This document shows, one piece after another, positions 57,001-64,000 of a DNA stretch of 64,000 bases. The position numbers were made by a program, and so were the translations under genes. The notes under the pieces are model-generated. The model had not been told where the DNA came from. It saw only the letters and a list, made by a program, of their open reading frames with translations, and ran no database searches. Every line of letters begins with the position of its first letter. The stretch's first letter is position 1. Source of the DNA: Rhodococcus_G sp042879035 (GTDB lineage: Bacteria; Actinomycetota; Actinomycetes; Mycobacteriales; Mycobacteriaceae); contig NZ_JBIAOU010000014.1 of assembly GCF_042879035.1 (NCBI RefSeq), positions 1 to 64,000 on the forward strand. Direction: 5' to 3'.

Positions 57001-57893
57001 ACGCTCCACTGGTCACCGTCCTGGTGCCCGTGTACAACGCGGGTCGGTTCGTGCGCGAGGCGCTCGATTCCGTACTGACGCAGGACCTCCGCGACTTCGA
57101 GCTCCTGGTGATCGACGACGGGTCGACCGACGACACCCCCACGGTGCTGGCGATGATCGACGATCCCCGGGTGCGGGTGGTCCGGCAGGACAACACCGGA
57201 CTCGTCGGCGCACTCAACCACGGACTCGACGAGGCGCGCGGGCGGTTCCTGGCGCGGATGGACGCCGACGACGTGATGGCGCCCGGCCGTCTGTCGGCGC
57301 AGCTGCGCGCGATGCACGGCGACCCCGACCTCGTCGTGTGCGGCACCGACTACGAACTGTTCGGTGCCGCGACCGGGCGGGTCCGGATGCCGCGCACCGA
57401 CACCGCGTGCCGGCAACGTCTGCTGCTGTCGAGTCCGCACTGCGGGCCGTCGGTGATGATCCGGGCGTCCGTTCTCGAGCTGAGCGGACTGCGCTTCCGG
57501 CCGGAGTTCGCGCACGCAGAGGACTACCGGATGTTCGCCGAACTGTCCCAGTACGGCCGGATGGGCAATCTGCCGCTACCCGGCTACCGGTACCGGATCG
57601 ACGAATCCCAGGTCAGTGCTGTGCATTCCGTGGAGCAGCGGCAGGCGCACCTGCGGATCGCCCGCGAGCACGCGCACGCCGCCGGATGCCGGCCGCTGCC
57701 GGACGAGTCACTCGCGGCCCTGCTCTGGCCGGCGATCCCGCAGGCACCGCTGCCGGTGGCGGCGTCGCGGGTGCTGGCGTCGATGGCCGGTCCGGTCGCC
57801 TCCGCCGTCGCCCGGCGACCCGGAGTCGAGACGGTCCGGTTCACCGGGCGCAAGCTCGTCGAGGCGTTGGCCGCGGTGCGGGCGGCGCGCTGA
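56997..57893 (+). CDS. GT2-family glycosyltransferase
   Basis: A 298-residue GT2 enzyme with VTVLVPVYNAGRFV, IDDGSTDD and MDADDVMAP (DxD). It is a separate type from its upstream neighbour, not a simple duplicate. Translation is coupled by ATGA. It is the last gene of the long plus-strand run, and only 19 bp separate it from the convergent flippase gene, with no hairpin I can see. Confidence 0.87.
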   Translation: MNAPLVTVLVPVYNAGRFVREALDSVLTQDLRDFELLVIDDGSTDDTPTVLAMIDDPRVRVVRQDNTGLVGALNHGLDEARGRFLARMDADDVMAPGRLSAQLRAMHGDPDLVVCGTDYELFGAATGRVRMPRTDTACRQRLLLSSPHCGPSVMIRASVLELSGLRFRPEFAHAEDYRMFAELSQYGRMGNLPLPGYRYRIDESQVSAVHSVEQRQAHLRIAREHAHAAGCRPLPDESLAALLWPAIPQAPLPVAASRVLASMAGPVASAVARRPGVETVRFTGRKLVEALAAVRAAR

Positions 57894-57912
57894 CCTGCTT
57901 GCGTTGCGGCGC

Positions 57913-59196
57913 TCAGCCTGCGGGGACGGGCTCCGGTTCCCGGTCCGCGGGCGCGGTCAGGTCGGCGATCGCCCGCCGCAGGGGAAGGGCGATCACCGTC
58001 ACGGCGACCAGCTGTGCGGTCAGCGAGCCGAGACCGACGCCGATCAGCCCGACCCGTGGGACGAGCAGCAGCGTCACCGTGAGGGTGGTGACGACGATGA
58101 CGATCTGGATCGCCAGCATCAGGCGCAGTCGTCGCAGGATCTGCGCGAGCAGGAAGTACACGATGACCACGGTGCCGACGAGCGAGTCGACCGCCATCAC
58201 CAGCACCAGGCCGGCCGCGGCGTGGAAGTAGTCCGGGCTCACCACGTACAGCACGAGTGGGCCGCCGACCGCGAGACCGGTCGCCGAGACCACCGCGACG
58301 GCGCCGAGCATCCGGACCAGGCGGCGCAGCAGCGCAGGCTGGTCCGCACCCGGTGCGGAGGCCTCCACGATGAACGAGGAACCCACGCCGGCGCGCAGCA
58401 GCCCGACAGCGGAGCACATCGTCCACGCCAGGTTGAAGTAGGCGTTCTGCTCGGTGCCCAACTCGGACACCACGATCAGCGGCAGCACCAGGGGAATCAC
58501 GGTCATGACGAGCGTCATCGTGAAGTACACACCCTGGAACGCCCACAGTTCCCGCACCGGCGGCAGTTCCGGTTCGACGTCCCGGCGCTCCCGGACCGAC
58601 CGCAGCAGATAGACCACCGCGATCGCGGTCACACCGAAGGCGAGCACCGCCCACGACCCGCTGAGCGCCAGCGCGGAACCGGTGCTCGCGAGCACGACGA
58701 CGGGGATGATCTTGAGGACCGAGAGGGCGATGTTCTTGACCGCAACCGCTTTCGCGAGGCGCAGACCCGTCAGGATCGGATCGGCCAGGGCGTAGACCGC
58801 GAACGCGACGACGATGAAGGGGAACAGCGCGTACTCGGCGGAGGAGGTGAAGAGCCGATCGTGGGACGGGTACACCAGCAGGAACAGGCAGCCGAGAACC
58901 AGGGCGACGGTTGACGTCAACGCGAGACCGCCGACGATCAGCCGCGTCGACGACCGGCCGGCCACCGGAAGGAAGCGCTGGTATGCGCCGCCGAGTGACA
59001 GGCACGACAGCGACGCCAGCATGGTGGCGGTGCTGATCACCGCGGAGGCGCGACCGACGTCGGCCGTGTCGAAGAACCGTTCCGCGACCGCCCAGTACAC
59101 CAGGCCGAGAGCGCCCGTGGCGACCGACGCCAGCATCAGTGCCGCGGCGTTGGATTCGAGTCCCGGCGCGGTGAGGCGCTTGGGCAGACGGATCAC
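57913..59196 (-). CDS. Polysaccharide/lipid flippase (MATE/MOP-like)
   Basis: A 427-residue membrane protein with about 12 hydrophobic helices (LMLASVATGALGLVYW, VLGCLFLLVY, LIGVGLGSLTAQLVAV among them), in the pattern of the MOP superfamily (Wzx/MurJ/polysaccharide biosynthesis proteins) that flips lipid-linked sugars or other amphiphiles. It starts at GTG 59196, overlapping the stop of the glycosyltransferase gene (GTGA), and is the last gene of the minus-strand operon. The cargo is unknown. Confidence 0.82.
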   Translation of the reverse strand: MIRLPKRLTAPGLESNAAALMLASVATGALGLVYWAVAERFFDTADVGRASAVISTATMLASLSCLSLGGAYQRFLPVAGRSSTRLIVGGLALTSTVALVLGCLFLLVYPSHDRLFTSSAEYALFPFIVVAFAVYALADPILTGLRLAKAVAVKNIALSVLKIIPVVVLASTGSALALSGSWAVLAFGVTAIAVVYLLRSVRERRDVEPELPPVRELWAFQGVYFTMTLVMTVIPLVLPLIVVSELGTEQNAYFNLAWTMCSAVGLLRAGVGSSFIVEASAPGADQPALLRRLVRMLGAVAVVSATGLAVGGPLVLYVVSPDYFHAAAGLVLVMAVDSLVGTVVIVYFLLAQILRRLRLMLAIQIVIVVTTLTVTLLLVPRVGLIGVGLGSLTAQLVAVTVIALPLRRAIADLTAPADREPEPVPAG

Positions 59197-60083
59197 GAGG
59201 CCACCTGCTCGCCGGCGCGGAACGCGTCGATCAGCTCCCACGACGACTCGTCGGCCTTGCGGGCGAACAGCGCCGGGGAGCGCCGCAACTCGACCTCGTC
59301 GTCGATGGTGAACGTGCGGGGGTTGATGGCGTTCCGATCCGACCAGTCGATGTGGTGCAGCGCGTGCACCGGATGGAGGAGGTATGCGTCGACGTCGGAC
59401 TCGCGGTCGACGTGTTGTGCGATGCGGTCGGCGAGCGGCGACGCCGCGAGGATCGAGTGGAAGACGATCTCGTCGGCGCACAGGGTGTGCCGGTGGAATC
59501 GCAGCCACCGTGGGTTCGCCGCCAGGAAGCGGTGGACGTGCTCCACGGCTTCGGCGGTCAGCGCCCACCACGTCGAACCCTGGACGAGCGGCAGCGTCTC
59601 GTCCACCCGCCGCGGGATGCGGCCGGACCACCGTCCCCGCACGGGGAACCGGTCGTCGGGGAAGTGTCTGCGGTTGACGACGTGCATGCGCTGGGCGCCG
59701 GGGCCGGTGAGGTGCCAGTCGATGCGGATGTACTCGGTGTCCCCGGACCACGCCGTGAGGACGTCGTCGAGCGGGGCGATGCGCAGGTCGGCGCCGGAGA
59801 GCAGTGCGAACCGGCGGTACGGTCGACCCGTCGCCCGGGCGGCCGCGAGGAGGTCGAGCGTCGCGGACACGATGCTCAGTCCGCCCCAGCGCACCTCGCG
59901 GCGGTCACGCAGGTAGGTCAGGCCGTCGCGTTCCGGCGCTGCCGCGAGGAACCGCGCGAGGTCCGACTTCGCGTCGACGTGCACGAACACGTCGATCGCC
60001 GGGTGACGGAGCGAATCGAGCAGCGCGGTGAGGACCCGCGGCTGGTGGTGCGCGAGCACCAGCACCGCGAACCGATCCGTCAT
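59193..60083 (-). CDS. Core-2/I-branching-like glycosyltransferase (GT14-like)
   Basis: A 296-residue protein. AVLVLAHHQPRVLTALLDSL, IDVFVHVDAKSD, VRWGGLSIVSATLDLL, FALLSGADLRI and QGSTWWALTAEAV follow the bacterial Core-2/I-branching (beta-1,6-N-acetylglucosaminyltransferase) family. No signal or membrane helix. The ATG overlaps the upstream A-T-TE stop by four bases, so it is translationally coupled to a synthetase gene, which is an unusual pairing. Sugar and acceptor are unknown. Confidence 0.8.
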   Translation of the reverse strand: MTDRFAVLVLAHHQPRVLTALLDSLRHPAIDVFVHVDAKSDLARFLAAAPERDGLTYLRDRREVRWGGLSIVSATLDLLAAARATGRPYRRFALLSGADLRIAPLDDVLTAWSGDTEYIRIDWHLTGPGAQRMHVVNRRHFPDDRFPVRGRWSGRIPRRVDETLPLVQGSTWWALTAEAVEHVHRFLAANPRWLRFHRHTLCADEIVFHSILAASPLADRIAQHVDRESDVDAYLLHPVHALHHIDWSDRNAINPRTFTIDDEVELRRSPALFARKADESSWELIDAFRAGEQVAS

Positions 60084-62590
60084 GCGGTGTGCTCCAACGC
60101 CGCCCGCACGAGCGCTGCCGTTCGGGTGACGTGCGGGGCACGCAGCATCCCGACGTGATCGCCGGACACGCGTTCGACCGAGACGACGTTCGGGGCGACG
60201 ACCGGCCACCACGACGGCTCGTCCGGGTTGTCCTCGGCCATCACCACCGCGACCCGGCCGTGCCACGGCTTCAGCCGGTGCAGCAGGGACACCCGACGGC
60301 CCAGTTCGTGGAAGAGATCCCACTGCTCCTGCGCGGGCCGCTGCACCACACCGGCGGTGAGCAGTCGGAAACGGGTGCGCCACAGGTCGCTCCGTGAGGG
60401 CGGTGGACCGGCGACGGCGGGAGGCGTGGCCAGGGTCCGGGGCAGGTCGGGGCCCCCGACCGACAGGGGGCCGCCGAGAATCGTGTCGAGGCAGACGACC
60501 GCGCGAACGGTTTCGCCGTCGGCCTCGAGCAGCCGAGCCACCGCCATCGCGATCACCCCGCCGAGCGAGTGCCCGACGAAGGTGTACGGACCGTGGGGTT
60601 GAACGCGCCGGATCTCCCGCAGGTAGCGCCGCGCCGCCGCCCCGATGGTCCAGTCGGGCACACCGCGGCGTTCGAGGCCGTGCGCCTGCAGGCCGTGGAC
60701 GGGCCGGTGGGGGTCGAGTTCCCTGGCCAACGGAAGCAGTGCCAGAGCGGTGGAACCCGCCCCGGCGAACGCGAACACGGGCTCACCGGAGCCGCCGGGG
60801 CGCAGCGGGACCAGCACCGAGGTGCGGTCCACCGGAGTCGCACCGGCGGCCTCGTCGAGGTGAGCGGCGAACTGCCGCAGTGTCGGGAAGTTGGCCAGTG
60901 TCGCCGACGACAGCGCGACGTCTGTCTGCGCACCGACCCGGGTGAGCATCTGCTGGGTCTGCAGCGAGTCGCCGCCGAGCGCGGTGAAGTCGTCGTCGCG
61001 TCCCACCCGGTCGACGCCGAGGATCTCCGCCCACAGTTCGGCCAGCGTGGTCTCGGTGCCGACCGCCGGCGGCACGTGCGCCGGTCGCGGGGACGGCGCG
61101 GGCAGAGCCGCCCGGTCCACCTTGCCGCGCTCGTTGCGGGGCAGCACGGGCAGGAGAACGATGTGTGCGGGGATCATCCAGTCCGGCAACGTGTCCCGCA
61201 GCTCCCGCCGCAGGTCCGCAGCGGAGGGCGCCCGACCGTCCGGGCTGACGGCGACGTACCCGGTCAGCGCGGCGGCCGTCTCGGTGCGGTGCGCCACCAC
61301 GACGGCGTCGTCCACGGAGGTCAGCTTCCGGAGCGCGGATTCGACGTCGGCGGGCTCGACAAGATACCCGCGCACCTTGACGGCATCGTCGCCGCGGCCG
61401 ACCAGGTGTAGGTGGCCGAACTCGTCGAAGCGGCCGAGGTCACCCATCCGGAAGAACCGGACGCCCTCGCGGGTGCGGCCGAACTTCGTGACGTCCGCCG
61501 TCGCCTCGCCGTCGCGGGTGACGTGGTATCCCTCGGCGAGATAGTCGGATTCGACGACGATCTCACCGACCTGGCCGATCGGGACCGGCCTGCCGTCGGG
61601 GCCGATCAGGCGGACCACCTTGTTGGCGGCCACGACCCCGACCGGCAGCACCCGGTCGGGCACCGGCCGCTGCGCGGGGAACTCGTTGAACGCAAGGTTG
61701 CCGGTCTCCGAGGAACCGGACAGGTTGCAGTAGGTGGACTCCGGGCCGAGCAGCGCGCGCAGGCGCGTCACGTCGTCGCCGTGGACCGCCTCGCCGCAGG
61801 TGGTGACCAGTCGCAGGCCGCTCAGCGTCGGGGTGTCCGCGCACACCTTGACCACCGCCCGCAGCAGCGAGGGGGTGGCGTGCAGTGTGGTCAGCGCCTC
61901 GCCGGAGATCCACTGCGGCACTTCCTCGATCCCCACCTCCCGGGGGTCGAGGAAGTGCAGCGTCGCGCCGTTGAGCAGGGTGAACACCACGACGTCCATG
62001 CCGCCGCCGAAGCTGATCGGCAGCGCCATCCCGACCCGGTCGCCGGCACCGATGCCGAGCGTGGTGTGGAAGTCCGCGGCCTGGTTGAGCCACAGGCGCT
62101 GCCCCTGACGGACCGCCTTCGGGCGGCCGGTCGAACCGGAGGTGAACAGCAGGACCGCGGTGTCGGTGGGGTCGACGGCGGGCAGCGTGGGGGTCGGTGC
62201 GGCGGTCGTCGCCGCGAGATCGTCGGGGCGGTACCGCCGGGCACCGCTGCGCGTGAGGATGTCGGCGCGCCGCTCCTCCGGAAGCTGGGAATCGAGCAGC
62301 ACCAGTGGGTGTCCCGAGACCAGTACCGTCACGACGGCGACCACGCAGGCGAGGCTGCACGAGGTGTCCAGCGCCACGGGGCGACGGGTGTCGCCGAGTT
62401 CGGCCGTCAGGGCGCGCGCCCCGGCGAGCGCGCGGTCCCGCAGCTGCGCGTAGGTGATCCGTTCGCCGCGGCACACCACCGCCACGTCGTCGGGGAGGGC
62501 GTCGGCCACCGCCTCGAACCGCTCCCGGATCGAGGTCCACGGCACGGCGAACGGGGGATAGCCGCGCGTGGCGGTGAACGTGCGAGTCAT
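60080..62590 (-). CDS. Single-module A-T-TE synthetase of unknown product
   Basis: An 836-residue protein with an adenylation domain (about 1-500; LFTSGSTGRPKAV, RFFRMGDLGR, VGRGDDAVKVRGY, GKVDRAALPAP), a carrier domain (Ser542 in LGGDSLQ) and a type I thioesterase (about 590-836; Ser675 in GHSLGG, late His in GDHVGML). There is no condensation domain. In the pocket region the usual Asp that binds the amino group is a Gly (PISFGGGMDVVV), and the YGPTE motif is replaced by LSGSSETGN, so an alpha-amino acid is unlikely; an aryl, keto or other acid is more probable. A-T-TE enzymes in fungi and bacteria dimerise or release keto acids. Whether its TE serves the nearby NRPSs in trans is an open alternative. 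Confidence 0.88.
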   Translation of the reverse strand: MTRTFTATRGYPPFAVPWTSIRERFEAVADALPDDVAVVCRGERITYAQLRDRALAGARALTAELGDTRRPVALDTSCSLACVVAVVTVLVSGHPLVLLDSQLPEERRADILTRSGARRYRPDDLAATTAAPTPTLPAVDPTDTAVLLFTSGSTGRPKAVRQGQRLWLNQAADFHTTLGIGAGDRVGMALPISFGGGMDVVVFTLLNGATLHFLDPREVGIEEVPQWISGEALTTLHATPSLLRAVVKVCADTPTLSGLRLVTTCGEAVHGDDVTRLRALLGPESTYCNLSGSSETGNLAFNEFPAQRPVPDRVLPVGVVAANKVVRLIGPDGRPVPIGQVGEIVVESDYLAEGYHVTRDGEATADVTKFGRTREGVRFFRMGDLGRFDEFGHLHLVGRGDDAVKVRGYLVEPADVESALRKLTSVDDAVVVAHRTETAAALTGYVAVSPDGRAPSAADLRRELRDTLPDWMIPAHIVLLPVLPRNERGKVDRAALPAPSPRPAHVPPAVGTETTLAELWAEILGVDRVGRDDDFTALGGDSLQTQQMLTRVGAQTDVALSSATLANFPTLRQFAAHLDEAAGATPVDRTSVLVPLRPGGSGEPVFAFAGAGSTALALLPLARELDPHRPVHGLQAHGLERRGVPDWTIGAAARRYLREIRRVQPHGPYTFVGHSLGGVIAMAVARLLEADGETVRAVVCLDTILGGPLSVGGPDLPRTLATPPAVAGPPPSRSDLWRTRFRLLTAGVVQRPAQEQWDLFHELGRRVSLLHRLKPWHGRVAVVMAEDNPDEPSWWPVVAPNVVSVERVSGDHVGMLRAPHVTRTAALVRAALEHTA

Positions 62591-62597
62591 CGAAACC

Positions 62598-63728
62598 TCA
62601 GGCAGACGGGGTGATTCCGAGTCGCGGGAACAGCAGTTCCGCGACGGTCTTCGCCTCGTCGATCAGCGGCCACCCGGACAGGATCCAGATGTCGATGCCG
62701 AGCGAGGAGCTCATCTCGAGTATGCGGGCGGCGACGTTGTCGGCGCTACCGACCAGGTAGTTGCCGGTGCCCTTGCCCGCGATGTCGAACGGTGGCTCCG
62801 CTCCCGTCCAGGTGGTCAGCCCGGCCGCCAGGTTGGGCGCGTACTCGAGTTCGGCGCGGGTCGGGAGGCGTCCGGCCCGCAACGCCGCGATCCGGGCCCG
62901 GACCTGGGCGTCGTCGGAGGTCAGCTCCGCCAGCGGCGGGAATCCGAAACTGGTGAGGTTGCGGTCCGTGGTGGCGAGCACCGACTCCGGCGAGGTCCGG
63001 GCGAGTTGGGACTCGAAGTACTCCCACGCCTCGCCCTCGGTCTCGCGCACCACCACGCTGGCGAGCACGCCGAAGCGCATCTCCCGGCCGGCGTCCGCGG
63101 TGGCCTTGCGTACCTTGGTGAACACGGCGTCCATTGCGTCGGCCGGGCTCATGAACATCAGGTAGGCGTCGAGTACCTGCGCCGCGTGCGCGATGCCCTC
63201 GGGGGAGGCGCCGGTGCCCCAGATCGAGACACCGCCGGGCTGGCGGGGACCGGCAATGGCCGGCTTGTAGCGTGGACCGTACTCGAAGTACTCGCCCGAA
63301 TAGGCGTCGGTCTCGTCGAGGTAGAGCCGCTTGAACAGCGACCAGTACTCCTCCGACAACGCGTAGCGCTCGGTCTTGGAGTGGAACCGGCCGTACCTGG
63401 CCAGCACCGGGTCCGCGCCGTTCACCTGGTTGTAGATCAGACGGCCACCGGAGTACTGGTCGAAGACCTGCGCCTCCTCGGCGAGCAGCACCGGCGGCTT
63501 GACGCCCGGATACTCCGGCACGACGAACCGCAGTCGCTCGGTGTCGGCCACCAGCGAGATGGCCTCACGGGCGGTGGTCAGGGCACCGAAGTATCCGAGC
63601 CGGTCCAGCGTGCGGGCCTGCTCGCGCAACGCGGCGAACGACGGCTCGAAGCGGTGCCGCGGATCCCACGGCACCGCTCCGTCGTTCGCCCCGATGTACC
63701 AGAGAATGTCGGGGGTCGCCTGAGTCAC
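62598..63728 (-). CDS. LLM-class flavin-dependent monooxygenase (SsuD-like)
   Basis: A 376-residue TIM-barrel protein of the luciferase-like family that uses reduced flavin and oxygen. The line of motifs resembles alkanesulfonate monooxygenase SsuD (FSALREQ-type N-terminus, PEYPGVKPPVLLAEEAQVFD, YSGEYFEYGP, WGTGASPEGIAHAA, GSADNVAARI). No sulfonate transporter or flavin reductase gene is near, so the true substrate may be the product of this operon. GTG 63728 lies 4 bp after the upstream stop and its own stop is 7 bp before the A-T-TE gene. Confidence 0.88.
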   Translation of the reverse strand: MTQATPDILWYIGANDGAVPWDPRHRFEPSFAALREQARTLDRLGYFGALTTAREAISLVADTERLRFVVPEYPGVKPPVLLAEEAQVFDQYSGGRLIYNQVNGADPVLARYGRFHSKTERYALSEEYWSLFKRLYLDETDAYSGEYFEYGPRYKPAIAGPRQPGGVSIWGTGASPEGIAHAAQVLDAYLMFMSPADAMDAVFTKVRKATADAGREMRFGVLASVVVRETEGEAWEYFESQLARTSPESVLATTDRNLTSFGFPPLAELTSDDAQVRARIAALRAGRLPTRAELEYAPNLAAGLTTWTGAEPPFDIAGKGTGNYLVGSADNVAARILEMSSSLGIDIWILSGWPLIDEAKTVAELLFPRLGITPSA

Positions 63729-63732
63729 GTGT

Positions 63733-64000
63733 CTAACGCTCGTCGCAGAACTCGGTGATCGGCAGACCGACGTGCCGAGCCTCGGTCGGAACGTAGCCGA
63801 GCAGCTTGTCGCCGGGGGTCAGCTCGGTGACGTTGTTGACGCTGCCGCCGGGGCCGAGCAGCCGCACGTGCCAGTCGTCCTGCGCGATCACGTTGACGTT
63901 CTTGCCGTTCGGCGCCACCGCGGTGATGGAGATCAGCGGACGCTTCTCGATCTTGACCCGGCCGATGCGGACCTCGCGCACGCTCCCGTCGGTGCGGACC
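63733..64000 (-). CDS. 3-dehydroquinate synthase II / GriH-like enzyme, C-terminal part
   Basis: The frame is open through the window edge, so only the last 88 or so residues are seen. IGRVKIEKRPL, then QDDWHVRLLGPGG, VTELTPGDKLLGY and RHVGLPI match the C-terminus of the archaeal-type DHQ synthase (AroB', MJ1249) and its actinobacterial relative GriH, which closes 3-amino-4-hydroxybenzoate in grixazone synthesis. A GTG at 63981 is not the true start because the homologous sequence continues upstream of it. It leads the minus-strand operon seen here, 4 bp before the LLM gene. DHQ synthase and aminohydroxybenzoate synthase cannot be told apart from this part. Confidence 0.75.
   Translation of the reverse strand, partial: VRTDGSVREVRIGRVKIEKRPLISITAVAPNGKNVNVIAQDDWHVRLLGPGGSVNNVTELTPGDKLLGYVPTEARHVGLPITEFCDER

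Noticed and set aside
60080..62590. A-T-TE protein as the last module of the siderophore assembly line
   Set aside because: It has no condensation domain, is on the other strand in a coupled operon with unrelated enzymes, and its pocket does not suit an amino acid. A trans role of its thioesterase is not excluded.

Overview
The window is high-GC DNA of a mycolic-acid-type actinomycete, most like Rhodococcus. Evidence for this is the mycothiol conjugate amidase gene, a type of pantothenate kinase and short-chain Z-prenyl synthase very close to the mycobacterial proteins, IdeR-type iron boxes, and gene order. From about 0.1 to 22.5 kb the genes follow, with insertions, the Mycobacterium tuberculosis order Rv1074c to Rv1095: thiolase, SGNH hydrolase, cbs, metB, greA, DUF4307 protein, mca, a small membrane protein, a DUF255 protein, hemolysin III, a short Z-prenyl synthase, coaA, glyA and phoH2. 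Genes inserted into that backbone include ilvA, a transglycosylase/NlpC protein, a SEC-C protein, an orphan EspG-like gene and a DUF885-type protein. The left edge carries the tail of an IS630-type transposase. Many convergent or serial gene ends in this part are closed by unusually long perfect hairpins.

Synteny stops after phoH2. After an epoxide-hydrolase-like gene and an L,D-transpeptidase gene, a siderophore locus runs from 23.8 kb to at least 55 kb. It encodes 2,3-dihydroxybenzoate (DHB) synthesis (isochorismate synthase, a free-standing isochorismatase, the dehydrogenase), the DHB-adenylating enzyme, panD, a siderophore-interacting flavoprotein reductase, two giant NRPSs (3525 and 4036 aa), a siderophore-binding lipoprotein, an EntS-like exporter and, 28 kb away from the isochorismatase, the separate aryl carrier protein. 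Four candidate IdeR boxes lie at the start sites. My reading of the adenylation pockets gives Gly - unassigned - Ser on NRPS1 and N5-hydroxyornithine - Ser - unassigned on NRPS2, so the product should be a mixed catecholate/hydroxamate peptide. The ornithine N-hydroxylase, an MbtH protein, a phosphopantetheinyl transferase, an importer permease/ATPase and a terminal thioesterase on NRPS2 are all missing here. The junction of the two NRPSs is strange: four condensation-fold domains in a row, three of them with damaged catalytic motifs.

The plus-strand run continues by short spacings and start/stop overlaps into an endonuclease/phosphatase-fold membrane protein and two GT2 glycosyltransferases. 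It then meets, head-on, a tight minus-strand operon reading in from the right edge: the C-terminus of a 3-dehydroquinate synthase II/GriH-like enzyme, a flavin-dependent LLM monooxygenase, a single-module A-T-TE synthetase whose pocket lacks the amino-acid-binding Asp, a GT14-like glycosyltransferase and a flippase. This combination fits no pathway I can name and is the best candidate here for an undescribed system.
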